Shown one piece after another: positions 1 through 8,030 of a stretch of DNA of 10,924 nucleotides. A program made the position numbers and the translations under genes. This DNA comes from Alphaproteobacteria bacterium. GTDB lineage: Bacteria > Pseudomonadota > Alphaproteobacteria > UBA6615. Within the stretch, counting starts at the first letter, position 1, and every line of letters starts with the position of its first letter. The stretch lies in assembly GCA_013003285.1 (NCBI GenBank), contig JABDJY010000180.1, positions 1 through 10,924 on the forward strand, read 5' to 3'. Below the pieces are notes generated by a model, which searched no databases, was not told where the DNA came from, and saw only the letters and a list, made by a program, of their open reading frames with translations.

Positions 1-159
1 GTCACCACCAAGCCGAACGGCACCGGCCTGGGTCTCGCCCTGGTGGCCAAAATTATCGATGACCATGGTGGCATGATCGACGTGGAGTCCGCGCCGCGAC
101 GCACGGCGTTTCGCGTGCTGCTGCCCATGCAACCCAAAACCCGCGGAGTTGGCAAATGA
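1..159 (+). CDS. ntrB: NtrB nitrogen regulation sensor histidine kinase, C-terminal end (partial)
   Basis: Only the last 52 codons are present; the gene runs in from the left edge. The visible part is the end of a GHKL histidine kinase ATPase domain. It starts with VTTKPNGTGLGLALV, the G2 box that closes the ATP lid, followed by IIDDHGG and the last beta strands (AFRVLLP). NtrB phosphorylates and dephosphorylates NtrC in answer to nitrogen status through PII. The identity comes mainly from context: its TGA overlaps the ATG of ntrC as ATGA, the usual translational coupling of ntrB with ntrC, and the G2 box fits NtrB. The H-box and PAS region lie outside the window, so another kinase cannot be excluded from these residues alone. 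Confidence 0.85.
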   Translation, partial: VTTKPNGTGLGLALVAKIIDDHGGMIDVESAPRRTAFRVLLPMQPKTRGVGK

Positions 160-1607
160 GCGCGGCCACTATTCTGATCGCCGATGACGACCAGGGAATC
201 CGCACCGTACTGAGCCACGCCCTGGGGCGGCTGGGCCACGACGTTCGCACCACCAGCACCGCGGCCAATCTTTGGCGCTGGGTCGCCGACGGCGAGGGCG
301 ATCTGGTGATCACCGATGTGGTCATGCCGGACGAAAACGGCTTGGACATGGTGCCGCGCATTCGAAAATTGCGCCCCGATCTGCGTGTCATCGTGATGAG
401 CGCGCAGAACACATTGCTGACCGCCGTCCGCGCAACCGAACGCGGCGCGTTCGAATATCTCCCCAAGCCGTTCGACCTGAAGGAATTGATCGAAGTCGTC
501 CAACGCGCCCTGACATCGCCGAAAGACGTGGCAGCGCAAGCGGCCCAGCAACCGCAATGGGACGAGGAAGAGAAGCTGCCGCTGATCGGCCGATCCGCCG
601 CCATGCAGGAAATCTATCGGGTGCTGGCGCGGCTGATGGGCACCGATCTGACGGTGATGATCACCGGCGAATCGGGCACCGGCAAAGAACTCGTCGCCCG
701 CGCCTTGCATGATTACGGCAAGCGCAGCTACGGCCCCTTCGTCGCCATTAACATGGCGGCGATCCCCCGTGAGCTTATCGAAAGCGAGCTGTTCGGCCAT
801 GAGAAGGGGGCGTTTACCGGGGCGACCAATCGCTATGCCGGCCGCTTCGAGCAGGCCGATGGCGGCACACTGTTTCTCGACGAAATAGGCGACATGCCCA
901 TCGAGGCGCAAACCCGACTCCTGCGGGTCCTGCAAGAGGGCGAATATACGACAGTGGGCGGCCGGGCCCCGATTACCGCCAATGTGCGCATCATAGCCGC
1001 GACCCATCGCGATTTGCGCACCGCCGTGCGCCAGGGGCTGTTCCGTGAAGATCTCTATTACCGGCTGAACGTGGTGCCGCTGCGCATTCCGCCGTTGCGC
1101 GAGCGCAGCGAAGATATCCCGGAGCTGGTCGCGCATTTTCTGTCGCTGTCCCAAGACGGCGTGCTGCCGGCCAAAACCATCGAGCCCCAGGCCATGGAGC
1201 GCCTGCAGCGCTATCGCTGGCCGGGCAATGTGCGCGAGTTGGAAAATCTGATCCAGCGGCTGGTGGCGCTCTATAGCCAGCAAGTGATCGATATTCGCAC
1301 CATCGAAGCGGAACTTTCCGACACGTCATCGTCAGTAGAACCCAATTCAGCCGATGAGACCCAATCGCTAGCAGACGCCGTCGAACGCCATATCCGCCCG
1401 TTATTCGCGAAAAATGGCGGCGAGCTGCCCGAAGCCGGCCTTTACGCGCGAACGCTGCGCGATTTTGAGAAACCGCTGATCTCGCTCACCTTGGAGGCGA
1501 CCGGCGGCAATCAGATCAAAGCCGCGGCGTTACTGGGCGTTAACCGTAATACCTTACGTAAGAAGATCCGCGAGTTAGACATCGAGGTGGTGCGCAGCGT
1601 AAAATAG
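156..1607 (+). CDS. ntrC: NtrC, sigma54-dependent response regulator of nitrogen assimilation
   Basis: A 483-residue protein, the normal length for NtrC. Residues 1-120 form a receiver domain with acidic pocket D10-D12, phosphoacceptor D54 (ITDVVMP), S82 and K104 (PKPF). Residues about 145-385 form the AAA+ domain. It has Walker A GESGTGKE (171-178), an intact GAFTGA loop (218-223) that contacts sigma54, Walker B LFLDE (to E243), and the REDLYYRLNVVPL segment with the arginine finger. A Fis-type helix-turn-helix lies at about 452-473 (NQIKAAALLGVNRNTLRKKI). When phosphorylated by NtrB it oligomerises and opens sigma54 promoters of nitrogen genes such as glnA, glnK and amtB. The ATG overlaps the ntrB stop by 4 bases, which fixes the start and suggests coupled translation. 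No key residue is missing. Confidence 0.97.
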   Translation: MSAATILIADDDQGIRTVLSHALGRLGHDVRTTSTAANLWRWVADGEGDLVITDVVMPDENGLDMVPRIRKLRPDLRVIVMSAQNTLLTAVRATERGAFEYLPKPFDLKELIEVVQRALTSPKDVAAQAAQQPQWDEEEKLPLIGRSAAMQEIYRVLARLMGTDLTVMITGESGTGKELVARALHDYGKRSYGPFVAINMAAIPRELIESELFGHEKGAFTGATNRYAGRFEQADGGTLFLDEIGDMPIEAQTRLLRVLQEGEYTTVGGRAPITANVRIIAATHRDLRTAVRQGLFREDLYYRLNVVPLRIPPLRERSEDIPELVAHFLSLSQDGVLPAKTIEPQAMERLQRYRWPGNVRELENLIQRLVALYSQQVIDIRTIEAELSDTSSSVEPNSADETQSLADAVERHIRPLFAKNGGELPEAGLYARTLRDFEKPLISLTLEATGGNQIKAAALLGVNRNTLRKKIRELDIEVVRSVK

Positions 1608-1626
1608 CGCAAGACGCCTTTTCGAC

Positions 1627-1656
1627 CGGGTGAACCACCGTTACAGGGTGGACCCG
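1627..1656 (+). other. GC-rich RNA hairpin between ntrC and ntrY
   Basis: CGGGT (1627-1631) pairs with ACCCG (1652-1656), and CCACC (1635-1639) pairs with GGTGG (1647-1651). This leaves a three-base bulge (1632-1634) on the left arm and a 7-base loop. All ten pairs are perfect. No T run follows, so it is not a standard intrinsic terminator. It ends 14 bases before the first possible ntrY start codon and could affect ntrY translation or transcript processing. The pairing is seen directly; the role is inference. Confidence 0.45.
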
Positions 1657-1670
1657 CGATACGCCGTAGG

Positions 1671-4049
1671 ATGGGTGTGGATAACGAAAATACCCCAATG
1701 GTTGCCAACAAGCTGAGTATCAGCGCCGACGATCCTGCCGAATTTTCCGGCGGGGCCATGCGGCGTGACGCTCTGCTGCTGCGCCTATTGGGCCAGTGGA
1801 CCAGCAGCGGAAATCTGGGCCGACGGTTCTCGATCGGCCTGATGATCTTTGCGGCGATGGCCGGCGCGGCCACATTCTTCGCCATCACCAACGTCTCGCG
1901 TTTCGGCATCACCCAAGAGACCGTCTTAATCCTGATCGTGGTCGATCTGGCGCTTGTCCTGTTGTTGGGTGTAACGATCACCTGGGTGATGGTCCGCCTC
2001 TGGACCCAGCGACGCGCCGGATCTGTCGGTGCGCGCCTGCACATCAAGATGGTATCGATGTTCGCCCTTGTCGCCGTGCTGCCGGCGATTGCCGTCGTGG
2101 TTCTGGCGGCCTTGATCTTCAACACCCAAGTGCAAGCCTGGTTCAATGACCGGGTTCGCACGGCGGTCGAAAACTCGGTGATCGTCGCCGACGCCTATTT
2201 GGCCGAACATAAGCGCCTGATTTCCGCCGACGCCGCGGCCATGGGACAGGATCTCAACCGCACCTGGCCCCGGTTTGTCGCCGACCTGCCATCGGTCGAA
2301 CGCACGTTGGAAATACAAGCCGCCCTGCGGTCTTTGCCGGAGGCCATCGTCTTCGATACGTCGGGTCAAATCATCGCCCGGGCCGGATTGACCGTATCGC
2401 TGGAAATCGAGAAGCCGCCTTTATCGGCGATCGAGCAGGCCGAGCGCGGTGAAATCGTAATTCTGACCAGCGACGCGGATGACCGGGTACGCGCCTTGAT
2501 CGGCCTCGACACCTTCCCGCGGGCGTATCTTTATGTCGGCCGTTTCGTTGATTCCAACGTCATCGGCTATGTCGAGCGTACCCAACAGGCGGCCCAAGCC
2601 TATGCGCAACTGGAATCACGGCGCACCGGGCTGCAATTGCAGTTTGCCACCATATTCGTGATCGTGACCTTGCTGTTGCTGCTCATCGCCGTTGGCGTGG
2701 GCTTGGGCTTCGCCAATCAAATGACCCGCCCCATCGCGCGCCTCGTGCGCGGCGCGGAACTTGTTCGCTCCGGCAATATCGGCGTGCATATCGATGAGGA
2801 AGAGGCGAGCGACGAGTTTGGCATGCTGACCCGCGCCTTCAATCGGATGACGCGCCAACTCGACGAACAACGTAGCGAACTCATCGAGGCCAACCGTCAA
2901 CTGGAAGACCGGCGGCGGTTCACAGAAGCGGTATTGGGTGGGGTCTCGGCCGGCGTTATCGGGCTCGACCGCGACGGCCGCGTCAATCTGCCAAATCGCT
3001 CGGCGACGGTGTTGTTGGGCGCCAAAATGGGTGAACTGGCCGGTCAGTTGCTGGCCGATGTCATACCGGAAATGGCGCCGTCGATCGCGCGCGCGGTCGC
3101 CAATCCTGACCGGCTGGTCGAGGACGATGTCACTTTGAGCAGCGGCGATGAGAGCCGAACCCTGAATGTGCGGATCGCCGCCGAACGCGACCGCAAGGAC
3201 CATGTCATCGGCTTCGTGGTCACCTTCGACGACATGACCGAATTATTGTCGGCCCAGCGTAAAGCCGCGTGGGCCGATGTGGCGCGCCGTATCGCGCACG
3301 AAATCAAGAACCCGTTGACGCCGATCCAACTGTCGGCCGAACGCTTGAAGCGTAAGTACGCCAACGAGATCACGTCGGACCGCGAGACCTTCGAACAGTG
3401 CACCGAAACCATTGTGCGCCAGGTCACCGATATCGGTCGCATGGTCGATGAATTTTCGGCATTCGCCCGGATGCCAAACCCGGTATTTACCGATACCAAT
3501 CTGGTTGCCCTTTGTCGGCATGCGGTGGTTTTGCAACAAAACGCCCATACGGACATTACAATTAACACCCATTTCGCCAATGACAGCCTGACCGCAGCTT
3601 GCGACGGCGGGCTGCTCACCCAGGCGCTTACAAATCTTTTGCGCAATGCCATCGAGGCAATCGAGGGCCGAACGCCACCGGACGGAGAGGCCACATTACC
3701 CGATGGGGTGATCGACGTTACCCTTACCGCTGACGCGCAAGCGGTGCGGATAACCGTTGAAGACAATGGCCGCGGGCTTCCCGAGACCCAGCGTGACCGG
3801 CTGACCGAGCCGTATATCACCACCCGCGCCAAGGGGACCGGATTGGGACTGGCCATCGTCAAACGCATCATGGAGCAGCATGACGGCGATCTGCAGTTGG
3901 ACGACCGCGTACCTGCCGGCGATAGTACGGAAGACGCGTTGACATATAGCCGCGGCGCTCGGGTTACCCTCATCTTACCCATTAGAACCGAATCCCCCGA
4001 GACTGATAATAATCAGACTCACACTCAGACAGCTGACGTTGGCGGCTGA
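1671..4049 (+). CDS. ntrY: NtrY, membrane sensor histidine kinase of the NtrYX system
   Basis: A 792-residue kinase with the full NtrY architecture. Membrane segments lie at about 53-74, 84-110, 127-151 and 324-347, with a likely periplasmic sensor region of about 170 residues between the last two. Then come a HAMP linker (about 348-400), a PAS domain (about 415-525), the HisKA helix with phosphoacceptor H543 (RRIAHEIKNPLTP), and the ATPase domain with N659 (N box), D698 (EDNGRG) and the G2 box GTGLGLA (722-728). NtrY phosphorylates NtrX; in relatives it is tied to nitrogen and nitrate use and to redox sensing. The start is uncertain: the ATG at 1671 abuts TAGG with no spacing, while GTG at 1677 has TAGGA 5 bases upstream. 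It ends with in-frame tandem stops (TGA TAG). NtrX follows 10 bases later. Confidence 0.95.
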   Translation: MGVDNENTPMVANKLSISADDPAEFSGGAMRRDALLLRLLGQWTSSGNLGRRFSIGLMIFAAMAGAATFFAITNVSRFGITQETVLILIVVDLALVLLLGVTITWVMVRLWTQRRAGSVGARLHIKMVSMFALVAVLPAIAVVVLAALIFNTQVQAWFNDRVRTAVENSVIVADAYLAEHKRLISADAAAMGQDLNRTWPRFVADLPSVERTLEIQAALRSLPEAIVFDTSGQIIARAGLTVSLEIEKPPLSAIEQAERGEIVILTSDADDRVRALIGLDTFPRAYLYVGRFVDSNVIGYVERTQQAAQAYAQLESRRTGLQLQFATIFVIVTLLLLLIAVGVGLGFANQMTRPIARLVRGAELVRSGNIGVHIDEEEASDEFGMLTRAFNRMTRQLDEQRSELIEANRQLEDRRRFTEAVLGGVSAGVIGLDRDGRVNLPNRSATVLLGAKMGELAGQLLADVIPEMAPSIARAVANPDRLVEDDVTLSSGDESRTLNVRIAAERDRKDHVIGFVVTFDDMTELLSAQRKAAWADVARRIAHEIKNPLTPIQLSAERLKRKYANEITSDRETFEQCTETIVRQVTDIGRMVDEFSAFARMPNPVFTDTNLVALCRHAVVLQQNAHTDITINTHFANDSLTAACDGGLLTQALTNLLRNAIEAIEGRTPPDGEATLPDGVIDVTLTADAQAVRITVEDNGRGLPETQRDRLTEPYITTRAKGTGLGLAIVKRIMEQHDGDLQLDDRVPAGDSTEDALTYSRGARVTLILPIRTESPETDNNQTHTQTADVGG

Positions 4050-4059
4050 TAGGGTTGCA

Positions 4060-5505
4060 ATGGCACACGATATTCTAATCGTTGACGATGAGGACGATAT
4101 CCGCATGTTGATCGCGGGTATCCTCGAAGATGAAGGCTATGAAACACGCCAGGCCGATAACAGCGCCGTGGCGCTTTCCCAGTTGGGCTCACGCCGTCCC
4201 AGCCTGATCATTCTCGACATATGGCTCGAAGGCAGCGAAATGGATGGGATGGAACTGCTCGAGAATCTGCAGCGCGACCATCCGCAGGTCCCGGTCGTGA
4301 TGATCAGCGGCCACGGCTCGATCGAGATGGCGGTACAGGCCATACGGATGGGCGCCTATGACTTCATCGAGAAGCCGTTCAAATCCGACCGTCTGCTGGT
4401 CATCGTATCACGGGCCATCGAAGCAGCGCGGCTGAGACGTGAAAACGAAGAACTGAAGTTACGCGCCGGTGCGGAAGGTGAACTAACCGGAACATCAGCG
4501 GCGATAAACCAGCTACGCCAGGCGATCGAGAAGGCGGCCCCGACCGGCAGCCGGGTATTGATCTCCGGACCGGCGGGCTCGGGCAAGGAAGTCGCCGCGC
4601 GCATGCTGCATAAATTATCGGCACGCACAAACCAACCGTTCGTCGTCATCAACTGTGCCACCATGGCGCCGGAGAGTATGGAACTCGAGCTCTTCGGATC
4701 GGAGGCGGATCTCGCCGGTTCGGACAATGCACAGGCCCGGGTGGGGTTATTCGAGCAGGCCCATGCCGGCACCTTGTTACTCGACGAAGTCGGCGATATG
4801 CCGCTGGAGACCCAGGGTAAAATCGTCCGTGCCCTGCAAGAGCAAACCTTCGTGCGCATCGGCGGGACCCAGAAAATCAACGTCGATGTGCGCGTGGTCG
4901 CGACAACGACACGCGATTTACAGGCCGAAATTACCAACGGTAATTTTCGCGAAGATCTGTACTACCGGCTCAATGTCGTGCCGTTGGAAGTCCCCAATCT
5001 GGCGCAACGGCGCGAAGACGTTCCCTTGTTGGCCGATCACTTTATGCAGCAATCGGCCCAGGTCGCCGGCTTGGCGGCGCGTGAAATCGGTACCGATGCC
5101 ATGGCGTCCTTGCAGGCATATGCCTGGCCCGGAAACGTCAGACAGCTGCGTAATGTCATCGATTGGCTGTTGATCATGACCCCGGCAGATAGCGATAAAC
5201 CGGTTCAAGTCGATATGTTGCCACCTGAGATTGGGGCGATTTCCCCGGCTATCCTGCGTCAGGATGCCAATGTAGAGCTTCTCAGCCTGCCGCTACGCGA
5301 CGCGCGCGAAGAATTCGAGCGCCAATATTTGAGTGCCCAGGTGACCCGGTTTGGCGGTAATATCTCGCGCACGGCCAGCTTCGTAGGTATGGAGCGGTCG
5401 GCGCTCCACCGCAAACTGAAACTTCTGGGTGTGCAGAGCAGCATCGTCGGGGCAGGGCGACCGGGCAACGGCAGCGCCGAAGATGCCGCCAACTCCGGGA
5501 CTTAA
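4060..5505 (+). CDS. ntrX: NtrX, AAA+ response regulator lacking the GAFTGA loop
   Basis: The start is the ATG at 4060 (MAHDILIVDDEDD, 481 residues), which has TAGGG 5 bases upstream. An upstream in-frame TTG at 4039 has no ribosome binding site and overlaps ntrY. The receiver has D9/D10, phosphoacceptor D53, S83 and K105, with the short acidic insert after D53 (WLEGSEMDG) usual in NtrX. The AAA+ domain has Walker A GPAGSGKE (170-177), Walker B LLLDE (to E243) and REDLYYRLNVVPL. Where NtrC has GAFTGA, this protein reads EADLAGSDNAQARVG (about 215-229), so the sigma54-contact loop is absent. This is a recognised trait of alphaproteobacterial NtrX and argues for regulation without sigma54. A Fis-type helix-turn-helix lies at about 434-456, followed by a Gly/Ala-rich tail. 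It is the partner of NtrY just upstream. Confidence 0.96.
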   Translation: MAHDILIVDDEDDIRMLIAGILEDEGYETRQADNSAVALSQLGSRRPSLIILDIWLEGSEMDGMELLENLQRDHPQVPVVMISGHGSIEMAVQAIRMGAYDFIEKPFKSDRLLVIVSRAIEAARLRRENEELKLRAGAEGELTGTSAAINQLRQAIEKAAPTGSRVLISGPAGSGKEVAARMLHKLSARTNQPFVVINCATMAPESMELELFGSEADLAGSDNAQARVGLFEQAHAGTLLLDEVGDMPLETQGKIVRALQEQTFVRIGGTQKINVDVRVVATTTRDLQAEITNGNFREDLYYRLNVVPLEVPNLAQRREDVPLLADHFMQQSAQVAGLAAREIGTDAMASLQAYAWPGNVRQLRNVIDWLLIMTPADSDKPVQVDMLPPEIGAISPAILRQDANVELLSLPLRDAREEFERQYLSAQVTRFGGNISRTASFVGMERSALHRKLKLLGVQSSIVGAGRPGNGSAEDAANSGT

Positions 5506-5507
5506 AC

Positions 5508-5524
5508 GCGCGTAGACCTCGCGC
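5508..5524 (+). other. Short GC inverted repeat between ntrX and trkA
   Basis: GCGCG (5508-5512) and CGCGC (5520-5524) flank a 7-base loop just after the ntrX stop codon. No T run follows. With only five pairs in GC-rich DNA it may be chance. It could be a weak stabilising 3' end or a pause site between ntrX and trkA. Confidence 0.2.
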
Positions 5525-5557
5525 AGCTGAATATCCGCCATAGGGTAATCGTATCTC

Positions 5558-6934
5558 ATGAAAGCAATAATCTGTGGCGCCGGCCAGGTCGGCTCGAATA
5601 TCGCGCGCGAACTTGCCAGTGAGCGTGTCGACGTCACCGTCGTCGACCAGAGCGCCGAACTCATTGCCCGCATCCGCGATACGCTCGATGTGCGCGCCAT
5701 GGTCGGACACGCTTCGCTACCCGATGTGCTGGAAGCAGCCGGCGCGGCCGATGCCGACATGATCATCGCGGTGACCTTCGCCGACGAGGTCAACATGATC
5801 GCCTGCCAGGTCGCCCATTCCTTATTCAATGTGCCGACCAAGATTGCGCGCGTGCGCGCTCAGAGTTACCGCAAGCCAATCTGGTCTGACATGTTCAGCC
5901 GCGATCACATGCCAATCGATGTGATCATCTCGCCGGAAATCGAAGTGGCGCGCGCTATCAGCCGGCGGTTTACCGTTCCCGGCTCGTTCGAAATGATTCC
6001 CCTGGCCGACAACAAATTGCGGCTGATCGGGGTGCGTTGCGACGAAGACTGTCCGATCCTCGACACGCCGCTGCGCCAACTGACCAGCCTGTTTCCCGAC
6101 CTGCATATTACGATCGTCGGCATCATCCGCGAGACCAAACCGATCGTGCCGCGCGGCGATGATCACCTTGAAAGCGGCGATGAAGTCTATCTTGTGGTCG
6201 ATGCCTCGCATGTCGCGCGTGCCATGTCGGCCTTTGGGCATGATGAACCCGAGGCGCGCCGTGTCGTTATCATTGGCGGTGGCAATATCGGCCAGAATTT
6301 GGCGGCCGATATCGAAGAACAGTTCGCCGGGGTCAGCGCCCATCTCATCGAAATCGATAAGGATACAGCGACCGCCGCCGCGCAAATGCTATCGAAGACA
6401 ACCGTTATCAACGGCGATGCACTAGACCCGGAAATTCTGATAGAGGCTAATATTGGCAATTCCGCCACCGTTGTCGCCGTCTCCAACGACGACGAGGTCA
6501 ATATTCTGGCTTCGTTGCTGGCAAAACGGTACGGCGCCGAGCGTGCCGTGACCCTGGTCAACAGCAATACCTATACGCCGCTATTGGGGCCGTTGGGTAT
6601 CGACGTCGTGGTCAGTCCGCGCGCTATCACGGCCTCGACGATCCTGCAGTATGTCCGCCGCGGACGAATCCGTTCGGTCCACTCCATCGGCGAGAATTTC
6701 GGCGAGATCATCGAAGCCGAAGCGCTGGAGACATCCAGTCTTGTGGGGCAATCGATCCTCGATGCGCGCTTGCCCAAAGGCGTCGTCATCGCTGCTATTC
6801 TGCGCAACGACGAGGTGTTGCGGGTCGACAAAGATACGGTGATCCGCGTGGGCGACCGGGTTGTCCTCTTCGCGACCAAAAACGCCATTCGAAAAGTCGA
6901 GCGGATGTTCGCTGTTCGATTGGAGTTTTTCTAG
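5558..6934 (+). CDS. trkA: TrkA, NAD-binding regulatory subunit of Trk potassium uptake
   Basis: A 458-residue protein, the same length as Escherichia coli TrkA, with two RCK halves. Half one has the Rossmann motif GAGQVG (7-12) with D30 at the end of strand 2 (VTVVD), then a TrkA_C domain at about 140-220. Half two has GGGNIG (240-245) and an acidic residue at E265/D267, then a second TrkA_C domain at about 370-455. TrkA is a cytoplasmic peripheral protein that binds NAD(H) and gates the membrane channel TrkH/TrkG for low-affinity K+ uptake; no trkH is present here. It lies 52 bases after ntrX. Only a weak TAGGG sits 12 bases before the ATG, so translation may depend partly on upstream genes. 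Linkage of trkA to ntrYX is common in alphaproteobacteria. Confidence 0.96.
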   Translation: MKAIICGAGQVGSNIARELASERVDVTVVDQSAELIARIRDTLDVRAMVGHASLPDVLEAAGAADADMIIAVTFADEVNMIACQVAHSLFNVPTKIARVRAQSYRKPIWSDMFSRDHMPIDVIISPEIEVARAISRRFTVPGSFEMIPLADNKLRLIGVRCDEDCPILDTPLRQLTSLFPDLHITIVGIIRETKPIVPRGDDHLESGDEVYLVVDASHVARAMSAFGHDEPEARRVVIIGGGNIGQNLAADIEEQFAGVSAHLIEIDKDTATAAAQMLSKTTVINGDALDPEILIEANIGNSATVVAVSNDDEVNILASLLAKRYGAERAVTLVNSNTYTPLLGPLGIDVVVSPRAITASTILQYVRRGRIRSVHSIGENFGEIIEAEALETSSLVGQSILDARLPKGVVIAAILRNDEVLRVDKDTVIRVGDRVVLFATKNAIRKVERMFAVRLEFF

Positions 6935-7154
6935 AGTACAGCGCCTTTGGCCGAACCACTCACGCGGATTTGAAGCGCCCTTAATCAGCCCTTCATACCG
7001 ACATATCTACGCTGCGCGATACGGAGTTTACGAGAGATGGATTCCCCTCGTGGAAAACGCAGCCTAGCCGATCGTTTTATCGAACAACGCGGCGTCCCAA
7101 AGCTATACTGGTTGAGCACGGATAAGTATTTCCACGCCACCGGAGCCCGAGCCC
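6935..7154 (+). other. trkA-dat intergenic region, no supported gene
   Basis: These 220 bases hold no ORF I can support. A reading frame starting at ATG 7037 runs about 100 bases into dat in another frame, has no recognisable protein features and turns Arg/Cys-rich after the overlap. A TATACT box (7104-7109) could be a -10 element, with TCGAAC (7080-7085) as a poor -35 at 18 bases. A short inverted repeat, ACGAG (7030-7034) and CTCGT (7047-7051), is also present. I see no rho-independent terminator after trkA. The T-rich stretch at the trkA end is coding and has no stem before it. Confidence 0.4.
7142..7145 (+). promoter_or_regulatory. Ribosome binding site of dat
   Basis: GGAG lies 9 bases before ATG 7155. 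It supports this start, which also gives the N-terminal length expected for the family. Confidence 0.6.
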
Positions 7155-8030
7155 ATGCCGCGTATCGCCTATGTGAATGGCGCCTATGTCCCGCACCGTC
7201 ATGCGACCGTGCATATCGAAGATCGCGGCTATCAATTCGCCGACGGCGCCTATGAAGTGGTCAACGCGTTCCGGGGGCGGTTGATCGACGAACGCCTTCA
7301 CTTGGACCGGCTCGACCGCTCGTTGGGCGAACTCTCCATAGCCCCTCCCATGACCCGGCAAGCCATGCGCTTGATCATGCGCGAGGTGGTGCGGCGCAAT
7401 CGGATGACCACGGGCCTGTTGTATCTTCAAGTGACCCGCGGCGTCGCTCCGCGCGACCACAAGTTTCCGCCGGCGATAAAACCCGCCCTGGTGATGACCG
7501 CACGGTCAATTCCGGAATTTCCGAAAGAAATGCACGACGACGGCGTCAAAATTCTCACTATCCCCGATATTCGTTGGGCGCGGTGCGACATCAAAAGCGT
7601 TGCGCTGCTGCCCAACATACTGGGCAAGCAGGCAGCAGCCGAAGCAGACGCTTACGAGGCCTGGATGGTCGAAGCCGGGGACTATATCACCGAGGGCTCT
7701 TCGTCGAATGCCTGGATTGTGACAGCGGATAATATTTTGGTGACCCGACCCACCGGCAATCGCATACTCGCCGGCATTACGCGCCGCGCCATTTTCGGGA
7801 TGGCCGAAGAGCTCGGCTACACTATCGAGGAACGTGCCTTCACCGTGGCCGAAGCCTATGCGGCAAAAGAGGCTTTCATGAGCAATTCGTCGCACTTTGT
7901 TACGCCGGTCACGCAGATCGACGATGCGGTGATCGCCAATGGCAAGCCGGGAAATCTCACCTTAGAGCTGCACGAACGCTATGTGCGCTATATGGAGGCG
8001 GCAATACCTCTGCAATCGCTCGAGGCATAA
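7155..8030 (+). CDS. dat: D-amino acid aminotransferase (PLP fold type IV)
   Basis: A 291-residue class IV aminotransferase very close in pattern to the Bacillus D-amino acid transaminase. The family transfers the amino group of D-alanine and other D-amino acids to 2-oxoglutarate, giving D-glutamate and 2-oxoacids in the cytosol. Seen here are DRGYQFADGAYEVV with Y33, VTRGVAPRDHKFP with R100 and H102 (the substrate-carboxylate trap that separates D-amino acid transaminases from the branched-chain L-enzymes), PLP lysine K147 in CDIKSVALLPN, and TEGSSSN with E180 facing the PLP ring nitrogen. These residues match the Bacillus enzyme with a one- to two-residue offset. It is slightly longer than the Bacillus enzyme at the C-terminus. 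It lies between trkA and hfq with separate gaps on each side. An R-selective amine or branched-chain transaminase is less likely because R100 and H102 are kept. Confidence 0.92.
   Translation: MPRIAYVNGAYVPHRHATVHIEDRGYQFADGAYEVVNAFRGRLIDERLHLDRLDRSLGELSIAPPMTRQAMRLIMREVVRRNRMTTGLLYLQVTRGVAPRDHKFPPAIKPALVMTARSIPEFPKEMHDDGVKILTIPDIRWARCDIKSVALLPNILGKQAAAEADAYEAWMVEAGDYITEGSSSNAWIVTADNILVTRPTGNRILAGITRRAIFGMAEELGYTIEERAFTVAEAYAAKEAFMSNSSHFVTPVTQIDDAVIANGKPGNLTLELHERYVRYMEAAIPLQSLEA

Noticed and set aside
272..712. Plus-strand frame inside ntrC in another reading frame
   Set aside because: It is Arg/Gly/His-rich shadow sequence of ntrC, with ntrC clearly the coding frame by motif content.
3044..3982. 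Long minus-strand open frame (312 codons) opposite ntrY
   Set aside because: It lies wholly opposite the conserved kinase domain, shows no recognisable domain, is rich in Ser/Arg as expected from reversed GC-rich codons, and has no ribosome binding site that stands out.
4039..4059. TTG start for ntrX at 4039
   Set aside because: It lacks a ribosome binding site and adds seven residues before the conserved MAHDILIVDD start, which has TAGGG at 5 bases.
4041..4062. Sigma54-like promoter at the ntrY-ntrX junction (TTGGC ... TTGCA)
   Set aside because: The distance between the GG and GC dinucleotides is 14 bases (11 from the alternative GG) instead of the strict 10, and it would start inside ntrX.
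7037..7255. Small open frame overlapping the dat start
   Set aside because: It overlaps dat by about 100 bases in a different frame, its second half is plainly shadow sequence (Arg/Cys-rich), and no protein family is recognisable.
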